Assembly: GCA_012511735.1 (NCBI GenBank)
Contig: JAAZFK010000254.1
Coordinates: forward strand, 1 to 5,211
Origin: Clostridiaceae bacterium
GTDB taxonomy: Bacteria > Bacillota > Clostridia > Saccharofermentanales > DTU023
Length of the DNA: 5,211 nt
Reading direction: 5' to 3'
A program made the translations under genes and the position numbers. The notes beneath the pieces were generated by a model. The model saw only the letters and a list, made by a program, of their open reading frames with translations, was not told the DNA's origin and did not search any database. Below, one piece after another: positions 1 through 5,211 of the stretch. Each line of letters opens with the position of its first letter. The first letter of the stretch is position 1.

Positions 1-959
1 GCCCCGGACGTTTCGATCGCCGCATTGTGGTCATGCGCCCTGACCTGAAAGGCCGTGAGGCCATCCTGCACGTTCACGCCAAGGACAAACCCCTGGCGGA
101 GGATGTTGACCTGGCGGAAATCGCCAAAATTACGCCCGGCTTTACAGGTGCCGACCTGGCCAACCTCCTGAACGAGGCGGCACTTCTGGCCGCCAGGCGC
201 GATGATGACAAGATTCATTATTCCGACATCGCCGAGGCGGTGTTCAAGGTGACCATCGGCCCTGAGAAGAAGAGCCGGGTCATCAATCCGGAAGAGAAGA
301 AATTGACCGCCTATCACGAATCAGGGCACGCCATCGTGCTTCGGGAAGTATCGACCACGGACCGGGTCGAGAGGGTCTCCATCATCCCTGCGGGCGGAGC
401 CGGAGGCTACACCGCCTTCAAGCCCAGTGAGGATATCTATTTCAAGACCAAGTCCCAGCTGATCGCTGAGATCAAGATGGCGCTCGGCGGCAGAGCCGCG
501 GAAGATCTGGTCTTCAATGAGATCAGCACCGGCGCGGGAGCCGATCTCAAGGAAGTCAACCGGATCGCGCGTGCCATGGTGACCAAGTACGGCATGAGCG
601 GCAGGCTGGGCAATGTCGTGACGGGAGACGAGGGAGAAGTCTTTATCGGCCGCGATTATGGCCACGTGAGGAATCACAGTGAGGCCCTGCAGGCGGCCAT
701 TGATGAAGAGATCGCCCGGATTCTCGATGAAGCCTACACGTCAGCCAAACAGGTGCTGACGGACAATCGCGTCCTGCTCGATCAACTGGCCTTGAGACTG
801 CTGGAAATAGAAAAGGTGGAATCCGCCGAATTCGAATCAATTTACCAGGAATTCGCGGCGAACCCCAAGCCTCTCCCCGGTGAGGGCGCCCAGGAAGTAT
901 CCGTGGAACCCGGACACCTGGCCGCGCCTGTGGCTGACGAAGAAAAGAAAACCGATTAG
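1..959 (+). CDS. ftsH: ATP-dependent zinc metalloprotease FtsH, C-terminal part (5' end outside window)
   Basis: FtsH is a membrane-anchored AAA+ protease that unfolds and degrades misfolded membrane proteins and short-lived regulators. The reading frame is open from base 3 to the left edge and gives 318 residues, about half of the usual 600-650. Seen in order: the end of the AAA second region of homology (PGRFDR, residues 1-6, with an arginine finger at residue 3), the helical lid (TPGFTGADLANLLNEAALLAAR), then the M41 peptidase domain. That domain has the zinc site HESGH at residues 105-109 (bases 315-329) and the third zinc ligand, Asp181, in the STGAGADL segment (bases 543-545). The transmembrane segments, Walker A and Walker B lie upstream of the window. 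The tail is short, polar and acidic, ending in DEEKKTD. A GTG at base 27 is an internal codon, not the start. A terminator follows directly, so ftsH ends its transcription unit. Identification is secure from the motifs; all visible catalytic residues are intact. Confidence 0.97.
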   Translation, partial: PGRFDRRIVVMRPDLKGREAILHVHAKDKPLAEDVDLAEIAKITPGFTGADLANLLNEAALLAARRDDDKIHYSDIAEAVFKVTIGPEKKSRVINPEEKKLTAYHESGHAIVLREVSTTDRVERVSIIPAGGAGGYTAFKPSEDIYFKTKSQLIAEIKMALGGRAAEDLVFNEISTGAGADLKEVNRIARAMVTKYGMSGRLGNVVTGDEGEVFIGRDYGHVRNHSEALQAAIDEEIARILDEAYTSAKQVLTDNRVLLDQLALRLLEIEKVESAEFESIYQEFAANPKPLPGEGAQEVSVEPGHLAAPVADEEKKTD

Positions 960-984
960 CAGAAAGCTGATCTTGCCGGATGGA

Positions 985-1009
985 GCGCCCGCCTCGGCGG
1001 GTGCTTTTT
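985..1009 (+). terminator. Rho-independent terminator of ftsH
   Basis: A GC-rich hairpin with arms at 985-993 and 996-1004 pairs over about eight base pairs, with one G-T wobble, around a CTCG tetraloop. It is followed by five T (1005-1009). It lies 25 bases after the ftsH stop and points along the + strand. The opposite strand has no T run after the same hairpin, so it is not a clean bidirectional terminator. The T run overlaps the murC stop codon, which is read on the - strand. Confidence 0.88.
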
Positions 1010-2588
1010 ATGGGACAGGTTTCATGTGATCGATTCGCCCGGTCAGCCGGTCGCCCACATTGCGCAGGTCCACCCCCATGATCAGGAGGACATCACCCGG
1101 GCCGACGATTTCCCTCAGGTGGGCTTCCAACGCCTCGTTGGTCGGGTAAAATTCAGCCCGGCCCCCCAGCTGGTTGATCCGGTCACACAGATCCCTGGAG
1201 CTGATGGATTTATCCTTTTCGCGGTCATCATAGATTTCGGACATCATGATGGGATCCACATCCAGCATGGAATCGACAAATTCATCAAAGAAACCCCGGA
1301 CCCGGCTGTGAGTCAAAGGTTGGAAGCAGATCCACAGACGCTTGGCCGGCAGGTGGCGGGCTGCCTCGATGGTGGCGCGGACGGCAGATGGATGGTGGGC
1401 GTAATCGATGATCACTTCAGCCCCCTTGAAACGGCCCACCCGGGTAAAACGGCCCTCGGCGCCGCGAAAGGAGAGGAGCGCCTCTTTAATATCTCCGGCT
1501 TCCACCCCTGCCAGGTCGGCCACTGCGACGGCTGCCATGGCGTTTTGAACATTAAATTCGCCCGGGATGGCCAGAGAAAGCTCCGTGACGAAAACACCCT
1601 GCTTGAAGAGGTTGAAAGAGGGCTGTCCCTGATTGTCGTAACGCAACTTATCGTAATAGTAATCGGGTTTTTGCCCGCAAGGGGTCCGGTCGCGGGAAGA
1701 GCCGAACCAGATCAGATCCAGGCTGTCCAGATGACCGGGCCGCAGTTCATCCACCATCCGCAACAAGCTTCCCATCTCCGGTTCGTAGGCTGCCAGGATC
1801 AGGGAGGAACCCCCTGGCTGGATGGCAATATAGCGGGCGAAGGCAAAGACCAGATCCTGTGGAGTCCGGTAGCTGTCAATGTGGTCATGGACCAGGTTGA
1901 GGATCACCGTCGCCGTACCCTCGTAATGGAAAAACCCCTCCTTGAATTCGCAGGCTTCTGACAAAAGGAGCTGGCGGGGGCGTGTCCGGGACAGTCGTAC
2001 CGTCGACTGAAAGTCGATCAGTTCAGCCCCCAGATGAACCGTGGGATCCAGGCCGGCCTGGATCAGCATGAGCGCGCACATGGCGGTCGAGGTCGACTTA
2101 CCGTTGGTACCGCTGATATTGACGACCGTCCGGAAGAGCCGGTTGATGGCGCCCAGGAAGACAGCACGTTCCACACAGAGGATACCAAGTTCAGCCGCTC
2201 TCATCCTTTCAGGATTGTCGTCGAAAACGGCCTTGGAATAGACAACCAGATCCGGCATCTGGCGGTCGATATGGCCGGCCTCATGGTAATGATGGATGGT
2301 GAGACCCAGTTTTTCCAGGTAGGCGGTCCGGGCATTGGGATGCGGGTCCGAACCGGCGCATCGCGCGCCTTCCGCATGTGCCATTTCGGCCAGACCGCAC
2401 ATGCTGATGCCACCGATGCCGACAAAGAAAATTCGTTTGCCGGGCGCGATCAGGGAGGCGACCGCAGCGTAGTCGACCGGCTGGATGCCCGTAAGGGAGG
2501 CCAGGATGGCTGCCGGGGTCCTTGTCAAATCCCGGTCACCGAATGATGGCAGGGCTTGTCCGCGCTTATCATCTGATGTCTTTTTCAT
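1008..2588 (-). CDS. murC: UDP-N-acetylmuramate--L-alanine ligase (MurC family), with N-terminal extension
   Basis: MurC is the cytoplasmic ATP-dependent ligase (EC 6.3.2.8) that adds L-alanine to UDP-MurNAc, the first step of the peptidoglycan stem peptide. The product has 526 residues, against about 450-460 usual. Seen: the N-terminal Rossmann domain (IFFVGIGGISMCGLAEMA, from 53), the ATPase domain with P-loop GTNGKST (160-166), EACE (211-214), DHID (235-238) and FNVQNA (345-350), and the C-terminal domain with GRF (379-381), DYAHHP (395-400) and FQPLTHSR (422-429). The seven residues invariant in Mur ligases (E. coli MurC K130, E174, H199, N293, N296, R327, D351) correspond to K164, E211, H236, N346, N349, R380 and D395, so the enzyme should be active. 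Oddities are NGKST instead of HGKTT, LVHDH instead of IEADH, and 50 extra N-terminal residues. The ATG at 2588 has no Shine-Dalgarno sequence; the only other possible start before the Rossmann domain is a TTG at codon 21. Mpl is less likely because the DYAHHP and FQPLTHSR motifs are MurC-like. It is transcribed divergently from the ABC-F gene. Confidence 0.87.
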   Translation of the reverse strand: MKKTSDDKRGQALPSFGDRDLTRTPAAILASLTGIQPVDYAAVASLIAPGKRIFFVGIGGISMCGLAEMAHAEGARCAGSDPHPNARTAYLEKLGLTIHHYHEAGHIDRQMPDLVVYSKAVFDDNPERMRAAELGILCVERAVFLGAINRLFRTVVNISGTNGKSTSTAMCALMLIQAGLDPTVHLGAELIDFQSTVRLSRTRPRQLLLSEACEFKEGFFHYEGTATVILNLVHDHIDSYRTPQDLVFAFARYIAIQPGGSSLILAAYEPEMGSLLRMVDELRPGHLDSLDLIWFGSSRDRTPCGQKPDYYYDKLRYDNQGQPSFNLFKQGVFVTELSLAIPGEFNVQNAMAAVAVADLAGVEAGDIKEALLSFRGAEGRFTRVGRFKGAEVIIDYAHHPSAVRATIEAARHLPAKRLWICFQPLTHSRVRGFFDEFVDSMLDVDPIMMSEIYDDREKDKSISSRDLCDRINQLGGRAEFYPTNEALEAHLREIVGPGDVLLIMGVDLRNVGDRLTGRIDHMKPVP

Positions 2589-2595
2589 GGGTTCA

Positions 2596-2625
2596 AGTTT
2601 AGCACGATCGGGGGGATCATGCTAA
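2596..2625 (-). promoter_or_regulatory. Predicted murC promoter, giving a leaderless or near-leaderless mRNA
   Basis: Read on the - strand, a TTAGCA -35 (bases 2625-2620; four of six match TTGACA) is followed after 18 bases by TAAACT (bases 2601-2596) with an upstream TG (extended -10: TGcTAAACT). Seven bases of TGAACCC then lead to the ATG at 2588, so the transcript would start at or one to two bases before the start codon. No Shine-Dalgarno sequence is present, which agrees with this. The match is inferred from sequence alone. Confidence 0.5.
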
Positions 2626-2626
2626 A
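2598..2626. repeat. 12+12 base inverted repeat in the divergent promoter region
   Basis: The arms at 2598-2609 (TTTAGCACGATC) and 2615-2626 (GATCATGCTAAA) match at 11 of 12 positions around a GGGGG spacer (2610-2614). The only mismatch is at 2605/2619. The dyad places TGCTAAA in both orientations, so it may be two mirror-image promoters, an operator, or both. As RNA it would not be a terminator, having no T run. Confidence 0.75.
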
Positions 2627-2628
2627 AT
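2599..2628 (+). promoter_or_regulatory. Predicted promoter of the ABC-F gene
   Basis: TTAGCA (2599-2604) is followed after 18 bases by TAAAAT (2623-2628), preceded by TG at 2620-2621 (extended -10: TGcTAAAAT). A start near 2635 would leave a leader of about 16 bases. This promoter covers almost the same bases as the murC promoter: the -35 of each overlaps the -10 of the other. Confidence 0.55.
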
Positions 2629-2639
2629 GTCGGAGGTTT

Positions 2640-2645
2640 AAGGGG
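2640..2645 (+). promoter_or_regulatory. Ribosome binding site of the ABC-F gene
   Basis: AAGGGG lies five bases before the ATG at 2651 and can pair with the 16S anti-Shine-Dalgarno sequence with one G-U wobble. A better-matching GGAGG at 2632-2636 is 14 bases away, too distant for the usual spacing, and sits at the predicted transcription start. The AAGGGG site fixes the ATG at 2651. Confidence 0.6.
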
Positions 2646-2650
2646 CAGTC

Positions 2651-4525
2651 ATGAGTATCATTCAGGCAGACGGAATATCCAAGAGTTTTCAGGGTAGGCA
2701 GGTTTTGTCAGACCTTTCCTTCGCGATTGACGCCACCGACAAAATCGGCTTGATCGGCCGCAACGGATCCGGTAAATCCACCCTGCTCAAGCTCCTGACA
2801 GGCAATCTTGAGCCCGATCAGGGGCGGATACACCGCGCCGGTTCGACCGCCATGTCCATGCTGGATCAGCGTCCCCTGGCTGACGACCATCAAAACATCG
2901 CCATCCTTGACAATCCGCGCTTTTTGCGAATAGAGACCCGCATGCGGCATATTGAGGATCAGATGGCGGCCGCGAAAGGCCCTGCCCTGGATCTGCTGAT
3001 CGAGGAGTTCAGCAGACTGCAGCAGCGTTTGGAAGATGAAGGCGCCTACGACTATAGGGCCCGGCTGGCCAGGAATCTTGCCGGTCTGGGCTTGACTGAG
3101 AAACAAATGAATCAGCCCAGGGATACCCTCTCGGGCGGAGAACAAATGAGGGTGGCGCTGGGGCGCCTCCTTCTGGAGCCCGGCGAGCTGCTCCTCCTTG
3201 ATGAACCGACCAACCACCTGGATTTTGACGGTCTCGACTGGCTTCAACAATACCTGCTTTCCCGTCAGTCAGCCCTGGTCGTGGTCTCCCACGACCGCTG
3301 GTTCCTGGACCAGGTTTGTGGCAGAATTTTCGAGCTGGAAAATAAGCGCCTTTATATCTATAAGGGCAATTACTCCCAGGCCATGGAGCAAAAACGCCAG
3401 GAAAGGGAATTGCTGGACGCCACACTCAACAGGCTGACAGGGGAGATCAGGCGCCAGGAAGATGTGACTCAGACCATGTTGTCGCACCGTAAGATGAAAT
3501 CCTACCATTCGCGCGAAAAAGTGGTCGAAAAACTCAAGGATCAACTGGCACATCTGCAGGATCAGGTCAATCCTGACAGGCGGATGACCTTCAATTTCCT
3601 GCCGGCCGACACCAAAAAAGATCGCAACCGATTGCTGATTTCGGCCGAAGACCTGAGCATGGCCTTCGACCGGACCCTGTTTGATCGGGTCTCCTTCGAG
3701 CTTGCAGCCTCGGACCGGATCGCACTGGTTGGCCCCAACGGCTGCGGTAAGACCACCCTGCTTCGGATCCTGCTGGGGCGTCAGGAGGCCGACTCGGGCC
3801 GTCTGCTGCTTTATGGTGACCCCAGCATGGCTTCCATGGGGCAGGTGGTGGATTTCAATCATGATGATCAAACGGTCTTCCAGTATTTGGCGTCTTCGTT
3901 TCCATCCACGGAAACCCGAATCCGGGACAGGCTTGCCCGTTTCGGATTCAGGGAAGAGGCCATGATCAAGCAGCTGAAAGCGCTTTCAGGAGGTGAACGC
4001 CACCGCCTTCATCTTTGCTCGCTCCTGGAACAAAAGCCGGATCTCCTGGTACTGGATGAGCCGACCAACCATCTTGACATCGAATCCAGACACCTGCTGG
4101 AGCAAGCCTTGGCGGATTTTCACGGGGCGGTGATCGTGGTCAGTCATGACCGGTATTTTATCCGGACTGTGGCCCGGTCGATTCTTGGTTTTGTCGGCCA
4201 TGAGGTGCATCCCTTCACTGATTATCAGGATTGGTATCTTGAGCATCGGCGTCTGGAGGACCAGCAAGCCGGGCAAATAGCCGTTAAAGCGGGGGAATCG
4301 CCCCGGGTCGCCGTCAGGAGGATCCGGGCCAGACAACGTCAGGCCGTAACCGATATTACTCAAAGGATCAAGACGCTGGAAGAGGCCTGCCGTCTCTTCG
4401 AGCAGAAGGCGCCCGACAAACTGCAGGATGATGATTATCAGCTGTATGCCCTGCAGCTGGTAGAATTGGAAGAACTTTACCAGGCCTACATCGAACTGGA
4501 TGAAGCCATGGCTGACGAGGCTTGA
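2651..4525 (+). CDS. ABC-F family ATPase (ribosome-associated translation factor, Uup/EttA/YdiF type)
   Basis: ABC-F proteins are soluble tandem ATPases that bind the ribosomal E site and act on the P-site tRNA; some relieve stalling, others protect ribosomes from antibiotics. This one has 624 residues and no membrane segments. Domain 1 has Walker A GRNGSGKST (36-44), signature LSGGE (160-164), Walker B LLLLDEPTNHLD (180-191, catalytic E185) and the H-loop SHDR (213-216). A charged helical linker (about 245-310), the family's P-site tRNA interaction region, contains SHRKMKSYHSREKVVEKLK. Domain 2 has Walker A GPNGCGKTT (361-369), LSGGE (445-449), Walker B LLVLDEPTNHLD (465-476, E470) and SHDR (498-501). 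A C-terminal coiled coil (about 553-622) resembles the Uup-type C-terminal domain. All ATPase motifs are intact. The divergent neighbour is murC; rplU downstream has its own promoter. Whether it is a housekeeping or a resistance-type member cannot be decided from motifs, although the setting among core genes favours housekeeping. Confidence 0.95.
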   Translation: MSIIQADGISKSFQGRQVLSDLSFAIDATDKIGLIGRNGSGKSTLLKLLTGNLEPDQGRIHRAGSTAMSMLDQRPLADDHQNIAILDNPRFLRIETRMRHIEDQMAAAKGPALDLLIEEFSRLQQRLEDEGAYDYRARLARNLAGLGLTEKQMNQPRDTLSGGEQMRVALGRLLLEPGELLLLDEPTNHLDFDGLDWLQQYLLSRQSALVVVSHDRWFLDQVCGRIFELENKRLYIYKGNYSQAMEQKRQERELLDATLNRLTGEIRRQEDVTQTMLSHRKMKSYHSREKVVEKLKDQLAHLQDQVNPDRRMTFNFLPADTKKDRNRLLISAEDLSMAFDRTLFDRVSFELAASDRIALVGPNGCGKTTLLRILLGRQEADSGRLLLYGDPSMASMGQVVDFNHDDQTVFQYLASSFPSTETRIRDRLARFGFREEAMIKQLKALSGGERHRLHLCSLLEQKPDLLVLDEPTNHLDIESRHLLEQALADFHGAVIVVSHDRYFIRTVARSILGFVGHEVHPFTDYQDWYLEHRRLEDQQAGQIAVKAGESPRVAVRRIRARQRQAVTDITQRIKTLEEACRLFEQKAPDKLQDDDYQLYALQLVELEELYQAYIELDEAMADEA

Positions 4526-4538
4526 GGCGAAGAAATGT

Positions 4539-4567
4539 TTGACAGGAAAGCCCGCCTGTCGTATCAT
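4539..4567 (+). promoter_or_regulatory. Sigma-A promoter of rplU-prp
   Basis: A perfect -35 TTGACA (4539-4544) is followed after exactly 17 bases by TATCAT (4562-4567; five of six match TATAAT). Transcription would begin near 4574, giving a leader of about 83 bases before rplU. This is the best promoter match in the window and fits a highly expressed ribosomal protein operon. Confidence 0.82.
4541..4560. repeat. Inverted repeat inside the rplU promoter
   Basis: GACAGG (4541-4546) and CCTGTC (4555-4560) form a perfect 6+6 base dyad around an 8-base spacer. It overlaps the last four bases of the -35 and fills the spacer up to two bases before the -10. No T run follows. It may be an operator or may be chance. 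Confidence 0.5.
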
Positions 4568-4573
4568 GATCCG

Positions 4574-4656
4574 GCGACCGCTCCGGCGGGGTTTTTAATG
4601 TTGCGTGAAAGTGACAACCTCAGTTGGGCGAGACTTGATAAAAGGAGAGACCGCAA
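4574..4656 (+). promoter_or_regulatory. rplU 5' leader, candidate L21-type autoregulatory leader
   Basis: The predicted untranslated leader begins with a small GC hairpin, CCGC (4578-4581) with GCGG (4586-4589) around TCCG, then T5 (4592-4596). This resembles a weak intrinsic terminator or attenuator. Further on, CAAC (4615-4618) can pair with either GTTG at 4600-4603 or GTTG at 4623-4626, so two alternative small hairpins are possible. Bacillota commonly carry a structured L21 leader before rplU. I place this leader in that class by position and general architecture only, not by a model match. The hairpin plus T run could instead serve mainly as the terminator of the ABC-F gene, which otherwise has none. 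Confidence 0.42.
4642..4647 (+). promoter_or_regulatory. Ribosome binding site of rplU
   Basis: AAGGAG is a near-perfect Shine-Dalgarno sequence nine bases before the ATG at 4657. It is the strongest in the window and settles the rplU start. Confidence 0.88.
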
Positions 4657-4971
4657 ATGAGCTACGCGATTATCCGCACAGGCGGAAAGCAGTACCGTGT
4701 CGCAGAAGGCGACGAGATCTTCATCGAGACCATCGAGGGAGAGCCGGAAGACCTGGTGACTTTTGAAGAAGTCCTGGCCATTTCCGAGAGCGGACTGCTC
4801 CGTGTCGGAACACCCGTGCTGGAAGGCGCGGCCGTCACGGGCGAGATTGTCAAACATGGGCGCAGCAAAAAAATTGTTGTGTTCAAATACAAGGCCAAGA
4901 AGGGCTACCGCCGCAAGCAGGGACACCGGCAGCCCTACACCCGCGTCCTGATCAAATCGATCAAGGGATGA
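4657..4971 (+). CDS. rplU: 50S ribosomal protein L21
   Basis: L21 is a small protein of the large ribosomal subunit that binds 23S rRNA. The gene is complete at 104 residues, the usual length. The N terminus MSYAIIRTGGKQYRVAEGD and the C-terminal family signature (IVVFKYKAKKGYRRKQGHRQPYT, in two adjoining pieces from about residue 73 to 95) are both canonical, and the basic C-terminal loop that enters the rRNA is intact. A strong promoter and Shine-Dalgarno sequence precede it. The prp start lies one base after its stop, implying one mRNA and probably translational coupling; rpmA would be the expected third gene. Nothing about the protein is unusual. Confidence 0.98.
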   Translation: MSYAIIRTGGKQYRVAEGDEIFIETIEGEPEDLVTFEEVLAISESGLLRVGTPVLEGAAVTGEIVKHGRSKKIVVFKYKAKKGYRRKQGHRQPYTRVLIKSIKG

Positions 4972-4972
4972 G

Positions 4973-5211
4973 ATGATCCGGGCGACCTTTCTGCGGAACC
5001 GGCAGGGACAGCTTGTCAGCTTCCGCTTGGAAGGGCACGCCAGAGGATGGAGGCCATGGCCGGATCCGATCTGCGCAGGCGTCTCTGCCATTGCCCAGAC
5101 GGTGATCGGCAGTTTGCAGGACCTGGCAGGGCTCCAACCCGACTACAGGCTCCAACCGGGACTGATCACCTGTTCGGTTGATTATCCGGAGGACGCTGAT
5201 GGGGCGGAGGC
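4973..5211 (+). CDS. prp: Ribosomal-processing cysteine protease Prp, N-terminal part (3' end outside window)
   Basis: Prp (formerly YsxB) cleaves the short N-terminal extension of ribosomal protein L27 in Bacillota, a step required for a functional ribosome. In total 79 residues plus two bases are visible, of about 105-115 usual. The catalytic pair stands at exactly the positions known from Staphylococcus aureus Prp: His22 (in EGHARG) and Cys34 (in DPICAGVSAIAQT). The N terminus MIRATFLRNRQGQLVSFRLEGH fits the family, here with RGWRPWPDPIC in the loop where relatives usually have a glycine before DIVC. The ATG at 4973 follows the rplU stop by one base; AAGGG at 4963-4967, inside the rplU end, is the likely ribosome binding site, five bases away. 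It lies between rplU and the expected rpmA, its classic location. Confidence 0.93.
   Translation, partial: MIRATFLRNRQGQLVSFRLEGHARGWRPWPDPICAGVSAIAQTVIGSLQDLAGLQPDYRLQPGLITCSVDYPEDADGAE

Noticed and set aside
27..959. GTG at base 27 as the start of a short peptidase
   Set aside because: The frame is open to the left edge and the upstream residues PGRFDRRIV are the conserved FtsH sequence, so the gene is cut by the window, not truncated.
1026..1961. 311-codon open frame on the + strand opposite murC, and a 170-codon one at 2034-2546
   Set aside because: They lie entirely antisense to a gene with clear Mur ligase motifs, show no recognisable domain or ribosome binding site, and are explained by GC-rich third positions.
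3269..3871. 200-codon open frame on the - strand inside the ABC-F gene (also 2708-3250 and 3986-4567)
   Set aside because: Mirror images of conserved ABC motifs, with no start signals or family resemblance; shadow frames.
2651..4525. ABC-F gene as an antibiotic-resistance or exporter gene
   Set aside because: It has no transmembrane domain, so it is not an exporter. Resistance-type membership cannot be shown by motif, there is no mobile context, and it sits among core genes.
4571..4588. Direct repeat CCGGCG (4571-4576 and 4583-4588)
   Set aside because: Six bases in GC-rich sequence is expected by chance; it only matters as part of the leader hairpin considered separately.
4564..5091. 175-codon open frame on the - strand across the rplU leader, rplU and prp
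   Set aside because: It runs antisense through two certain genes and the rplU leader, with no protein motif.
5130..5157. 10-base direct repeat GGCTCCAACC at 5130-5139 and 5148-5157 within prp
   Set aside because: The 18-base offset keeps the frame and merely encodes LQP twice; too short to be a meaningful repeat.

Overview
This window is a stretch of ordinary bacterial chromosome that carries housekeeping genes. It contains no transposase, integrase, CRISPR array, tRNA or rRNA. The protein families point to Bacillota, most likely Clostridia or a close relative. The MurC has the 'FFVGIGGISM' and 'EACEFKEGFF' style of clostridial MurC. The rplU gene is followed immediately by the ribosomal-processing cysteine protease gene prp, an order typical of Bacillota. 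The FtsH C-terminal region ('EVFIGRDYGHVRNHSE') is also of clostridial type. Codons are GC-rich at third positions, which explains the many long shadow ORFs opposite the real genes. I cannot name a genus.

Layout: (1) bases 1-959, + strand, the C-terminal half of the membrane protease FtsH, cut by the left edge and followed by a strong intrinsic terminator (985-1009). (2) bases 1008-2588, - strand, a full-length MurC-type Mur ligase with a 50-residue N-terminal extension, convergent with ftsH. (3) bases 2589-2650, a 62-base divergent intergenic region with a near-perfect 12+12 base dyad that can be read as two completely overlapping promoters, one facing each way. (4) bases 2651-4525, + strand, an ABC-F translation-factor ATPase with two ATP-binding domains and a C-terminal coiled coil. 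(5) bases 4526-4656, an intergenic region with a clear sigma-A promoter and a structured leader. (6) bases 4657-4971, rplU (ribosomal protein L21). (7) bases 4973-5211, the first 79 codons of prp, cut by the right edge and separated from rplU by one base.

How the genes relate: FtsH (membrane protein quality control), MurC (first amino-acid addition in peptidoglycan synthesis), ABC-F (ribosome-associated ATPase) and rplU-prp (large-subunit protein and the protease that matures L27) are all core growth functions in separate transcription units. rplU and prp are evidently co-transcribed, and rpmA (L27) is the expected next gene beyond the edge. The points most worth a second look are in the non-coding sequence: the symmetric murC/ABC-F divergent promoter, the probable leaderless murC start, and the rplU promoter/leader with its dyad and terminator-like hairpin. 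I did not find a new biological system here.
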